Shown here: positions 1 through 7,287 of the stretch, piece after piece
How positions within the stretch are numbered: position 1 is the stretch's first letter
Layout: the number at the start of each line of letters is the position of its first letter
Assembly: GCA_012274175.1 (NCBI GenBank)
Contig: JAAOZZ010000394.1
Span: 1-7,287, forward strand
Length of the DNA: 7,287 nt
Source: Betaproteobacteria bacterium
GTDB taxonomy: Bacteria; Pseudomonadota; Gammaproteobacteria; Burkholderiales; Usitatibacteraceae
Reading direction: 5' to 3'
The notes under the pieces: model-generated
Told to the model about the DNA's origin: nothing
The model's database searches: none
The model's input: only the letters and a program-made list of their open reading frames with translations
Program-made: the position numbers and the translations under genes

Positions 1-1
1 C

Positions 2-757
2 GTGCGCATCGAGCGCGACATGCTGGTACTGCACGACGCCGCGGTCCTCGGCCTCACGCGCGCGGAAGCCGAAGCCCTCGTAGGCGCGCTGCAGGCCCAT
101 TTCGCCGCCGACGGGCTCGCGTTCCGGGCGATGGCGCCCGAGCGCTGGTATGTGAGCGTTCCCGATGGCGAGCTGCCGGCGACCACGCCGCTCGCCCAGG
201 CGCTGGCGCGGGACATTTTCGGCCTGCTTCCCGCGGGCACCGGACGCATCAACTGGCGCTCGGCGATCACCGAAGCGCAGATGGTGCTCGCCGCACACGA
301 GGTGAATGCGGCGCGCGAGGCGGCGGGCCGGCCGCAGGCGAACAGCGTCTGGTTCTGGGGCGAAGGCGCGCTGCCCGAGGCGCCGGCGCCACGTTATTCC
401 GCCGTGTACGCCGACGACGTTTTCGCGCGCGGGCTCGCCGGGGCGAGCGGCGCCGAAGCCCATCCGTTGCCCCGGGGAATTCGCGACGTGGCCGGGGCGA
501 GCGAAGGCGGATCGGTCGCGGTGGTGCTGGACGGGCTCACGCAGGCGCTGCGCTCGGGCGATCTCGACGCCTGGCACGAGCGCGCGCAACTTCTCGAGCG
601 GGATTGGTTCGCGTCCCTCGGAGAGGCCCTCGAGCGCTTCGGGTCCGTGCGCATCGTGCTTCCCGCGTCGGCCCGCACGGCCGTGGCGACGATCACCAGC
701 GGAGCTCGATGGCGCGGGCTGCTGCGGCCGCGACGAGCGCTTTCCTCCCATGCCTGA
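2..757 (+). CDS. RpfE-like / phosphoglycerate-mutase-like protein, C-terminal part (5' end outside window)
   Basis: The reading frame is open from the left edge to a TGA at 755-757 and gives 251 residues. The GTG at 2-4 is probably just an internal valine codon, because family members as I recall them have roughly 50 or more further N-terminal residues. The visible part has RWYVSVPD (about residues 48-55), INWRSAITEAQMVL (83-96) and RPQANSVWFWGEG (110-122). This pattern is typical of the proteobacterial family annotated as 'regulatory protein RpfE' or 'cofactor-independent phosphoglycerate mutase-like', commonly found just upstream of recJ. No enzymatic activity has been firmly assigned to this family as far as I know, and I see no metal-binding alkaline-phosphatase-type motif in this part. 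No signal peptide or membrane segment is visible. Its last 8 nt overlap the recJ start (ATGCCTGA), suggesting translational coupling. The family assignment comes from recall and is moderately sure; the coding call is firm. Confidence 0.8.
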   Translation: MRIERDMLVLHDAAVLGLTRAEAEALVGALQAHFAADGLAFRAMAPERWYVSVPDGELPATTPLAQALARDIFGLLPAGTGRINWRSAITEAQMVLAAHEVNAAREAAGRPQANSVWFWGEGALPEAPAPRYSAVYADDVFARGLAGASGAEAHPLPRGIRDVAGASEGGSVAVVLDGLTQALRSGDLDAWHERAQLLERDWFASLGEALERFGSVRIVLPASARTAVATITSGARWRGLLRPRRALSSHA

Positions 758-2435
758 GGTTGTCCATCGCACCTGGGACGAGGCGGCCTGCGCGCGCCTC
801 GTGGCCGCGGGATGCGATGCGCGGCTCGCGCGCATCTTCGCCGCGCGCGGGCTCACGAGTGTCGACGAGCTCGCGGTAACGCTCACGGCGCTCGCGGCAC
901 CGGAGCGGCTGGACCACGTGGAGCGCGCCGCGAAGCTGCTCGCCGATGGCATCGCGCGGGAAGAGCGGATGCTCATCGTGGCCGACTACGACGCCGACGG
1001 CGCGACCGCGTGCGCGCTCGGCGTGCGGGCGCTGCGCGCCATGGGCGCGAAGGTCGACCACCTGGTGCCGAACCGCTTCGAGCACGGCTACGGGCTCACG
1101 CCCGAGATTGCGGACGAGGCCGCGAAGCGCGCTCCGGCCATCCTCATCACCGTGGACAACGGCATCGCCGCGGTCGAGGGCATCGCGCGGGCCAACGCGC
1201 TGGGCATGCGGGTGCTGGTCACGGACCATCACCTGCCGGGCTCCGGGCTTCCCGCCGCCGAGTGCATCGTGAACCCGAACCAGGCCGGATGCGGGTTCCC
1301 GAGCAAGCACCTGGCCGGCGTGGGAGTGATCTTCTACGTGATGCTCGCCCTGCGAGCGGAACTGCGCACCCGGGGCGCCTTCGCTTCCGGCACCGGGCCG
1401 AACCTGGGGGAACTGCTCGACCTGGTGGCGCTCGGAACCGTGGCCGACGTGGTAAGGCTCGACGCCAACAACCGCATCCTCGTGGGCCAGGGGCTCGCCC
1501 GCATCCGCGCGGGCCGCGCCTGCGCGGGCATCGGCGCGCTGCTGCAGGTGGCGGGACGCAATGCACGGGATGCCTCGGCCTACGACCTGGGTTTCGCCGT
1601 GGGGCCGCGCCTGAACGCGGCCGGGCGCCTGCAGGACATGTCCCTCGGCATCGAGTGCCTGCTCGCCGAGGATCCCACGCGCGCCCTCGAGCTCACCACG
1701 CGGCTCGACGCCCTCAACCGGGAGCGGCGCGTGATCGAGGCCGGGATGCAGGCCTCGGCGCTCTCGATGCTGGGCGCGATCGAGGCGGGAGACGCGTACA
1801 CCCTCTCGATCCATCGCGAGGAATGGCACGCGGGCGTGGTGGGCCTGCTCGCCTCGCGCCTCAAGGATCGCCTGCACCGGCCGGTGTTCGCGTTCGCATC
1901 GGACGGCGCGGCGGGGCTCAAGGGCTCCGGGCGCTCGATCGCGGGGCTGCACCTGCGCGATGCGCTGGACCTGGTGGACAAGCGCCATCCGGGCCTCATG
2001 GAGCGCTTCGGCGGGCATGCGGCCGCTGCGGGCGTCACGATGCCGCGGGCTCGCCTCGAGGAATTCCGCGCGGCGTTCGAGGCGGTGGCCCGGGAGCAGC
2101 TCACGCCCGCGGACCTGCTGCAGACGATCGAGTGCGACGGAACGCTCGCCGCGCGGGACATGAGCCTCGGGCTCGCGCAGCTCATCCGGGAGCAGGTGTG
2201 GGGCCAGGGCTTCCCCGAGCCGCGCTTCGCCGGGCGCTTCTCCGTGCAGGCGCAGCGCGTGGTGGGCGAGCGCCACCTGAAGCTCACCCTCGGCCTCGAC
2301 GCACGGCGCTTCTCCGCCATCCGCTTCGGCTCGGCCGAACCACTTCCCGCTTCCATCGATGCCGTCTACCGCCTCGACGTGAACGAATACCATGGCGCTT
2401 CCACCCTGCAGCTCATCGTCGAGCACGTCGCCTGA
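750..2435 (+). CDS. recJ: Single-stranded-DNA-specific 5'-3' exonuclease RecJ
   Basis: RecJ degrades single-stranded DNA 5' to 3' in the cytoplasm. It acts in RecFOR recombinational repair, mismatch repair and base excision repair and needs Mn2+/Mg2+. The 561-residue product is close to the usual length (E. coli 577). DHH-superfamily metal motifs are in order: DYDADG (79-84), TVDNG (134-138), TDHHLPG (158-164) and LVALGTVADVV (225-235). Next come GPRLNAAGR (285-293) and the DHHA1 part with WHAGVVGLLASRL (359-371), KGSGRSI (391-397) and RFGGHAAAAG (419-428). The C-terminal OB-like region contains LKLTL (510-514). No catalytic residue appears to be missing. The frame is open further upstream, but the ATG at 750 gives an N terminus of RecJ type and sits in the 8-nt overlap with the preceding gene. 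No Shine-Dalgarno precedes it, so translation is probably coupled to that gene. The stop TGA forms the base of the downstream hairpin. Confidence 0.96.
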   Translation: MPEVVHRTWDEAACARLVAAGCDARLARIFAARGLTSVDELAVTLTALAAPERLDHVERAAKLLADGIAREERMLIVADYDADGATACALGVRALRAMGAKVDHLVPNRFEHGYGLTPEIADEAAKRAPAILITVDNGIAAVEGIARANALGMRVLVTDHHLPGSGLPAAECIVNPNQAGCGFPSKHLAGVGVIFYVMLALRAELRTRGAFASGTGPNLGELLDLVALGTVADVVRLDANNRILVGQGLARIRAGRACAGIGALLQVAGRNARDASAYDLGFAVGPRLNAAGRLQDMSLGIECLLAEDPTRALELTTRLDALNRERRVIEAGMQASALSMLGAIEAGDAYTLSIHREEWHAGVVGLLASRLKDRLHRPVFAFASDGAAGLKGSGRSIAGLHLRDALDLVDKRHPGLMERFGGHAAAAGVTMPRARLEEFRAAFEAVAREQLTPADLLQTIECDGTLAARDMSLGLAQLIREQVWGQGFPEPRFAGRFSVQAQRVVGERHLKLTLGLDARRFSAIRFGSAEPLPASIDAVYRLDVNEYHGASTLQLIVEHVA

Positions 2436-2456
2436 ATCGGGGTCTGTCCCCGGTTT
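2434..2456 (+). repeat. REP-like palindrome / hairpin between recJ and prfB
   Basis: CGGGG (2438-2442) and CCCCG (2448-2452) are perfect inverted repeats around a TCTGT loop. The stem can extend outward through A-U and G-U pairs to 2434 and 2456, about 9 pairs, starting inside the recJ stop codon. The core with its flanks (ATCGGGGTCTGTCCCCGGTTT) resembles a short palindrome I recall as dispersed in many proteobacterial genomes, often beside RAYT/IS200-like transposase genes. Only one copy is visible here, so repetitiveness is inferred. No T-run follows the stem, so it is not a standard intrinsic terminator, although it could stabilise the recJ mRNA 3' end. Confidence 0.5.
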
Positions 2457-2459
2457 CCG

Positions 2460-2465
2460 TATAAT
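2460..2465 (+). promoter_or_regulatory. Candidate -10 element of a prfB promoter
   Basis: A perfect TATAAT lies 7 nt before the prfB ATG in otherwise GC-rich DNA. Counting from the hexamer, transcription would begin at about 2472-2473, on or next to the A of the ATG, which predicts a leaderless or nearly leaderless prfB transcript. No good -35 is present: the 17-nt-spaced hexamer (2437-2442) is TCGGGG. There is also no TG extension at 2457-2458. The promoter is therefore suggested by one element only. Confidence 0.4.
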
Positions 2466-2472
2466 TCCGGCC

Positions 2473-3577
2473 ATGGAAGCCGACCGCCTCAACCTCATCG
2501 AGAACTCGCTCCGGGACTTAAGCGCCCGCTCGGCGGAGCTCCGGAGGTATCTTTGACTACGACGCCAAGCAGGCTCGCCTCGTAGAGGTCGTCCGCGCCC
2601 TGGAGGATCCGGTCGTCTGGTCCGATGCGAAGCGCGCCCAGGACCTGGGCAAGGAGCGCCGCGCCCTCGAAGACACCGTCGCCACGCTGGAGAAGATCGA
2701 CTCGGGCCTCAAGGACTCGGCGGAGCTCTTCGCCCTCGCCCGGGGCGAAGGCGACGACGCGACCCTGGTCGCCGTGGAGGGCGACGGAAAGCAGATCGAG
2801 CGGCTCGTCGCCGACCTCGAGTTCCGGCGCATGTTCGCCAACCCGATGGACCCGAACAACTGCTTCGTGGACATCAACGCGGGCCAGGGCGGCACGGAGG
2901 CCCAGGACTGGGCGCAGATGCTCCTTCGCATGTACCTCAAGTACTGCGACCGCCGCGGCTTCAAGGCGGAGCTGCTGGAGGAGAGCGACGGCGAGGTGGC
3001 GGGCCTGAAGAGCGCCTCCCTCAAGGTGACCGGCCCTTACGCCTTCGGATACCTGCGCACCGAGACCGGGATCCACCGCCTGGTGCGCAAGAGCCCGTTC
3101 GATTCCAACGCCCGGCGCCACACCTCGTTCGCGAGCATCTTCGTCTATCCGGAGGTCGACGAGACGATCGAGATCGAGATCAATCCCGCCGACCTGCGCA
3201 TCGACACCTACCGGGCATCGGGCGCGGGCGGCCAGCACGTGAACAAGACGGATTCGGCGGTGCGAATCACGCACCTTCCCACCAACATCGTGGTGTCCTC
3301 GCAGAACGACCGCTCCCAGCACCGGAACCGCGCCGAGGCCTTCGCGATGCTGAAGGCGAAGCTCTACGAGCTGGAGCTGAGGAAGCAGACCGAGCAGAAG
3401 CAGGCGCTCGAGGACACCAAGACCGACATCGGCTGGGGCCACCAGATCCGCTCCTACGTGCTGGACCAGTCGCGCATCAAGGACCTGCGCACCAACGTCG
3501 AGACCGGCAACACCCAGGCCGTGCTCGACGGCGACCTGGACGAATTCATCACCGCGAGCCTCAAGCAGGGAGTGTGA
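2473..3577 (+). CDS. prfB: Peptide chain release factor 2 (programmed +1 frameshift)
   Basis: RF2 recognises UGA and UAA in the ribosomal A site and triggers peptide release. The first 27 codons from the ATG at 2473 end at an in-frame TGA (2554-2556). Translation continues by a +1 shift on CTT: T2554 is skipped, GAC at 2555 is read next, and the frame runs to TGA at 3575. The product is 367 residues (E. coli 365). The N terminus reads [16 protein letters not shown], then RRYLDYDAK across the shift. The codon-recognition SPF motif is at about 207-209 and the peptidyl-transferase-centre GGQ is at about 252-254 within [12 protein letters not shown]. Residue 248, equivalent to E. coli position 246, is alanine, the form found in most bacteria. 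No Shine-Dalgarno precedes the ATG; the only nearby signal is TATAAT. The next gene, lysS, starts 5 nt after the stop, the conserved prfB-lysS pairing. The 3' part alone must not be annotated as a truncated gene. Confidence 0.96.
2543..2557 (+). promoter_or_regulatory. RF2 programmed +1 frameshift site
   Basis: The site consists of an internal Shine-Dalgarno-like GGAGG (2543-2547), a 3-nt spacer TAT, the slippery codon CTT (2551-2553), then TGA and C (2554-2557). This matches the well-studied RF2 signal, whose E. coli form is AGGGGG-TAT-CTT-TGA-C, with the same spacing and the same weak termination context. When RF2 is scarce, the ribosome pauses at UGA, the anti-Shine-Dalgarno pairing pushes it, and the peptidyl-tRNA re-pairs on UUU one base downstream so that GAC is decoded. 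RF2 thus controls its own synthesis. The element is seen directly; the mechanism is known from the family. Confidence 0.95.
3567..3572 (+). promoter_or_regulatory. Ribosome binding site of lysS that decides its start
   Basis: AGGGAG lies inside the last prfB codons. It is 10 nt from the ATG at 3583 but only 1 nt from the alternative GTG at 3574, which overlaps the prfB stop as GTGA. The spacing favours the ATG. Ribosomes ending prfB would sit close enough for translational coupling. Confidence 0.6.
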
Positions 3578-3582
3578 AGACC

Positions 3583-5106
<1,524 letters not shown>

Positions 5107-5110
5107 GGCG

Positions 5111-5140
5111 TGCTACGATTTTTCCACACGACCATAAAAT
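5111..5140 (+). promoter_or_regulatory. Weak candidate promoter before the glycine-zipper gene
   Basis: The 53-nt gap after lysS contains the most AT-rich patch of the region. TAAAAT (5135-5140) could be a -10, with TGCTAC (5111-5116) at 18-nt spacing as a poor -35. The run ATTTTT (5118-5123) follows no clear stem, so I do not call a terminator. A change in function at this point makes a separate promoter reasonable, but the elements are weak. Confidence 0.3.
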
Positions 5141-5149
5141 CCCGTCCCC

Positions 5150-5154
5150 GGAGG
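5150..5154 (+). promoter_or_regulatory. Strong ribosome binding site for the glycine-zipper gene
   Basis: GGAGG followed by a 5-nt spacer (ACACC) leads directly into the ATG at 5160. It is the best-placed Shine-Dalgarno in the window and fixes the start of the exported protein. It suggests this gene is translated independently and efficiently, unlike the genes around it. Confidence 0.75.
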
Positions 5155-5159
5155 ACACC

Positions 5160-5576
5160 ATGATCACTCGGACATTCCAGGCCGCGGCGTCGGCCGCCGT
5201 CTTCGCCCTCGCCACCGCCTTCGCCCCCGCCGCAGTCGCCGCATGCCGCGAATGCGGGACGGTCACCGACGTGCGCACGTTCAAGAAGGAGGGCGAGGCG
5301 AGCGGCGCAGGAGCGGTCATCGGCGGCGTCATGGGCGGGGTGCTCGGGCACCAGGTGGGCAGCGGCCGCGGCAACGACGTGGCGACCATCGCGGGCGCGG
5401 GGGCCGGCGCGTACGCGGGACACCAGATCGAGAAGAACCGCAACGCCACCACCACCTACGTGGTCGTGGTGAGGATGGAGGACGGCGCCACGCGCAGCTT
5501 CCATTTCGGCGGCCCCTCCGGCTACCGGGTGGGCGACCGGGTGAAGATCGTCAACAAGAAGCTCACCCACCGGTAG
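5160..5576 (+). CDS. Exported glycine-zipper 2TM-domain envelope protein
   Basis: The 138-residue product starts with a Sec-type signal sequence: basic R4, a long Ala-rich hydrophobic run (8-27), and a plausible signal peptidase I site AVA|A after residue 27. VAAC (26-29) also fits a relaxed lipobox, so Cys29 might be lipidated instead. Cys29 and Cys32 form a CxxC pair (CRECG). Two glycine-rich helical segments follow: GAGAVIGGVMGGVLGHQVG (49-67) and IAGAGAGAYAGHQIEKN (77-93). This is the glycine-zipper hairpin of the SlyB / 17-kDa surface antigen type, expected in the outer membrane or periplasm. The C-terminal part (99-138) is a small beta-rich region, TYVVVVRMEDG to YRVGDRVKIVN. The ATG is set by a strong Shine-Dalgarno. 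Such proteins are linked to envelope integrity in other bacteria, but the exact function here is unknown. The Hpt gene begins 11 nt downstream. Confidence 0.88.
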   Translation: MITRTFQAAASAAVFALATAFAPAAVAACRECGTVTDVRTFKKEGEASGAGAVIGGVMGGVLGHQVGSGRGNDVATIAGAGAGAYAGHQIEKNRNATTTYVVVVRMEDGATRSFHFGGPSGYRVGDRVKIVNKKLTHR

Positions 5577-5587
5577 CGGCCACGGAA

Positions 5588-5905
5588 ATGGCCGTCGAGC
5601 TTCCGGAAGACTATCGGGAGCTCGTTATCCTCTATCTCGAAACGCGCGCGGAGGAGCTGCGGGAGCTTGCGGCCGCGCTCTCCTCGGGCGACTTCGCGGC
5701 GGCGGCCCGCGTCGGCCACAACCTGCAGGGCTCCTCGGCGAGCTTCGGATTCGGGGAAGCGGGCGCGATCGGCCGCGAGCTCGAGGCGGCCGCCCATGCC
5801 GGCGACGCGCCCGCCATCGAGCGCCTCGCCCGGCAACTCGCGGAATTCCTCGAAAACGTCGAAGTGAGATTCGTCGCACCCACGGAAGCCGATCGACGGG
5901 GCTGA
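5588..5905 (+). CDS. Stand-alone Hpt (histidine phosphotransfer) domain protein
   Basis: The 105-residue, mostly helical, soluble protein carries the Hpt signature GHNLQGSSASFGF (43-55), in which His44 would be the phosphorylated residue. The usual lysine in HxLKGSS is glutamine here (Q47). Small Hpt proteins carry phosphoryl groups between receiver domains in multistep His-Asp relays; they have no catalytic activity of their own. The N-terminal helix (8-32) and the helices after the motif (57-70 and 74-94) fit the four-helix bundle of the family. The ATG at 5588 puts the N terminus just before the first helix. Its Shine-Dalgarno is weak, so translation may depend on the gene 11 nt upstream. 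A histidine kinase gene begins 19 nt downstream and is the natural partner candidate, but a receiver domain is needed between them and none lies in the window. Confidence 0.85.
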   Translation: MAVELPEDYRELVILYLETRAEELRELAAALSSGDFAAAARVGHNLQGSSASFGFGEAGAIGRELEAAAHAGDAPAIERLARQLAEFLENVEVRFVAPTEADRRG

Positions 5906-5924
5906 GGCCGCCGCCGCGCCGCCC

Positions 5925-7287
5925 ATGCTCGACCGCGAACTGCTCAACGCCGCACTCGAGGGCTCGATGCTCGCGGTGTTCGACTGGGACCTCGCCGCCG
6001 ACGAGGTGCAATTGAGCGCCACGTGGCCCGCCATGCTGGGCGGGGCAGCGAGCAAGACGCGCGTCAAGAGCGAGGAGCTCCTCGCCCTCGTCCATCCCGA
6101 CGACGCGCAGCGCGTGCTGGCCGCCGGGCGCGATGCCCTCACCGGCCGTTCCGATCGCTACGACGTCGAGCACCGCGTGCGCAGGCACGACGGCTCGTAC
6201 ATCTGGATCCACAGCCGCGGCAAGGTCATGGAGCGCGGGCCCGACGGGCGGGCGCTCCGGTTCGCGGGGACCAACGCCGACGTGACCGCCCGCGTCGTGG
6301 CCGAGCAGCGCCTGAAGGAGCGCGAGCTGCAATTGCGCCAGGTGATCGACTCGATGCCCGCGGCGATCGTGGTCTTCGGCGCCGACGAGCGCATGCTCTT
6401 CCACAACCGGACCTACACCGAGCTCATGAACGTGGGCGGCGAGGAGATCACGGGACACCCGGTGCGCGACGTGCTCGGCGAGGAGCGCTATGCCGCGGTG
6501 GCGCCGCACATGCGGGAAGTGCTCGCGGGCCGGGCGCAGCGCTTCGAGCAGCGGGTCACGTCCGCATCCGGCCGCGAGGTCGACCTCGAGGTGGTGTACA
6601 CGCCCCTGCGCGACGCGGATGGACGCGTCACCGCGGCGATCTCGATCCGGTTCGACATCACCCACCTGAAGGACCTCGATCGCATGAAGGACCGCTTCGT
6701 GGCGATCGCGAGCCACGAGCTGCGCACCCCGCTCACCTCGATGCGCGGCTCCCTCGGGCTGCTGCAGGGCGGCATTGCGGGCGAGCTTCCCGGGGAGGCG
6801 CGCTCGCTGGTGGACATCGCGGTGGAGAACTGCGAGCGCCTGGTGCGCATGGCCGACGACCTGCTGGACCTGGAGAAGATGGCCTCGGGCCACATGGCGT
6901 ACCGGCTGCAGCGGCTCGACTGGAACCGGGTACTCGCGGTGGCGCTCGAATCGAGCCGCGGCTACGTCGCATCCCACGGCGTGCGCTTCGAGCTGAAGCC
7001 CAACGAGAGCCTGCGGGTGCGCGGCGACGAGGACCGGCTGATCCAGGTGCTGTCCAACCTGCTCTTCAACGCGGCGAAGTTCTCGCCCCGCGGCTCCATG
7101 GTCACGGTGAGCGCCTCGCGGCACGGACCGGGCTGGATTCGCACCTCGGTGCGCGACCGCGGGCCCGGGATCCCGGAGTCGTTCCGCCCCCGCGTCTTCC
7201 AGCGCTTCGCCCAGGCCGACGTGGAGGACTCGCGCACCAACGAGGGCACGGGGCTGGGACTGGCGATCAGCCGGGACATCGTGGAAC
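5925..7287 (+). CDS. PAS-PAS sensor histidine kinase, 3' end outside window
   Basis: The frame is open from the ATG at 5925 to the right edge (454 codons). No membrane segment is seen, so this is a cytoplasmic sensor. The first PAS domain (about 8-120) is of PAS_3 type: FDWDLAADEV, VHPDD (57-61), VRRHDGSYIWIHSRG (85-99), ending in GTNADVTARVVAEQRL. A short helical linker leads to a second PAS (about 136-248) starting IDSMPAAIVVFGADE, ending ISIRFDITHLKDLDRMKD. HisKA has SHELRTPLTSM with phospho-acceptor His264. The ATPase domain shows the N box NLLFNAAKFSP (378-388, key N382), G1 DRGPGIP (411-417), F box FQRFAQAD (425-432) and G2 GTGLGLAIS (441-449), where the sequence nearly ends. The catalytic core looks complete and active. 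The start matches the beginning of the PAS fold; no clear Shine-Dalgarno is seen. Receiver domains may follow beyond the edge, which would make it a hybrid kinase. The sensed signal is unknown. Confidence 0.93.
   Translation, partial: MLDRELLNAALEGSMLAVFDWDLAADEVQLSATWPAMLGGAASKTRVKSEELLALVHPDDAQRVLAAGRDALTGRSDRYDVEHRVRRHDGSYIWIHSRGKVMERGPDGRALRFAGTNADVTARVVAEQRLKERELQLRQVIDSMPAAIVVFGADERMLFHNRTYTELMNVGGEEITGHPVRDVLGEERYAAVAPHMREVLAGRAQRFEQRVTSASGREVDLEVVYTPLRDADGRVTAAISIRFDITHLKDLDRMKDRFVAIASHELRTPLTSMRGSLGLLQGGIAGELPGEARSLVDIAVENCERLVRMADDLLDLEKMASGHMAYRLQRLDWNRVLAVALESSRGYVASHGVRFELKPNESLRVRGDEDRLIQVLSNLLFNAAKFSPRGSMVTVSASRHGPGWIRTSVRDRGPGIPESFRPRVFQRFAQADVEDSRTNEGTGLGLAISRDIVE

Noticed and set aside
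812..2464. Second + strand frame of 550 codons within recJ
   Set aside because: It is an Arg/Gly-rich out-of-frame reading of recJ with no domain signature.
693..2498. Long minus-strand open frame (601 codons) antisense to recJ
   Set aside because: It mirrors recJ in high-GC DNA with few stop codons, and its translation is rich in Arg, Ala, Gly and His with no recognisable domain. RecJ on the + strand has every family motif.
2534..2546. Overlapping palindromes CGGAGCTCCG and CTCCGGAG beside the frameshift site
   Set aside because: The repeats leave no room for a hairpin loop; they follow from the GGAG-rich stimulator and neighbouring Glu-Leu-Arg codons. I do not claim a structural element.
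2774..3577. Independent prfB-like gene starting at the ATG at 2774
   Set aside because: RF2 homology extends upstream through the frameshift site to the ATG at 2473, so this is only an internal methionine.
5625..7124. Minus-strand open frame (499 codons) antisense to the Hpt and kinase genes
   Set aside because: Composition is that of a reverse-complement shadow, and the + strand carries HisKA and ATPase motifs in order.

Overview
The window is a dense, high-GC stretch of bacterial chromosome with every gene on the + strand. RecJ, peptide chain release factor 2 (RF2) and lysyl-tRNA synthetase follow one another in that order and closely match proteobacterial sequences. Together with the RpfE-type gene before recJ, this order points to a betaproteobacterium or a close relative. 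That placement rests on family recall and gene order, not on a tree.

Left part (about 1-2435): the C-terminal portion of an RpfE-like / phosphoglycerate-mutase-like protein overlaps the start of recJ, a single-strand 5'-3' exonuclease of DNA repair, by 8 nt. A 37-nt gap follows. It holds a palindrome, CGGGG-TCTGT-CCCCG, which looks like a REP-type dispersed repeat, and a perfect TATAAT lying so close to the prfB ATG that a leaderless transcript is plausible.

Middle (2473-5106): prfB is split by the classic RF2 autoregulatory +1 frameshift (GGAGG, 3 nt, CTT TGA C). It is followed after 5 nt by lysS, giving the conserved prfB-lysS translation operon. Both proteins look full length with intact key motifs.

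Right part (5107-7287): a 53-nt gap with a good ribosome binding site and a weak promoter candidate leads to three closely packed genes. These encode an exported glycine-zipper envelope protein with a CxxC pair, a small stand-alone Hpt phosphotransfer protein, and a cytoplasmic PAS-PAS-HisKA-HATPase histidine kinase that runs off the right edge. The kinase and Hpt protein may belong to one phosphorelay, whose receiver domain would have to lie outside the window.

I see no tRNA, rRNA, CRISPR array, prophage or insertion sequence, and no gene-free stretch longer than 53 nt. Most of the window is ordinary core genome. The points that deserve attention are the prfB frameshift, the recJ-prfB gap and the Hpt/kinase module. 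I did not find a convincing undescribed system.
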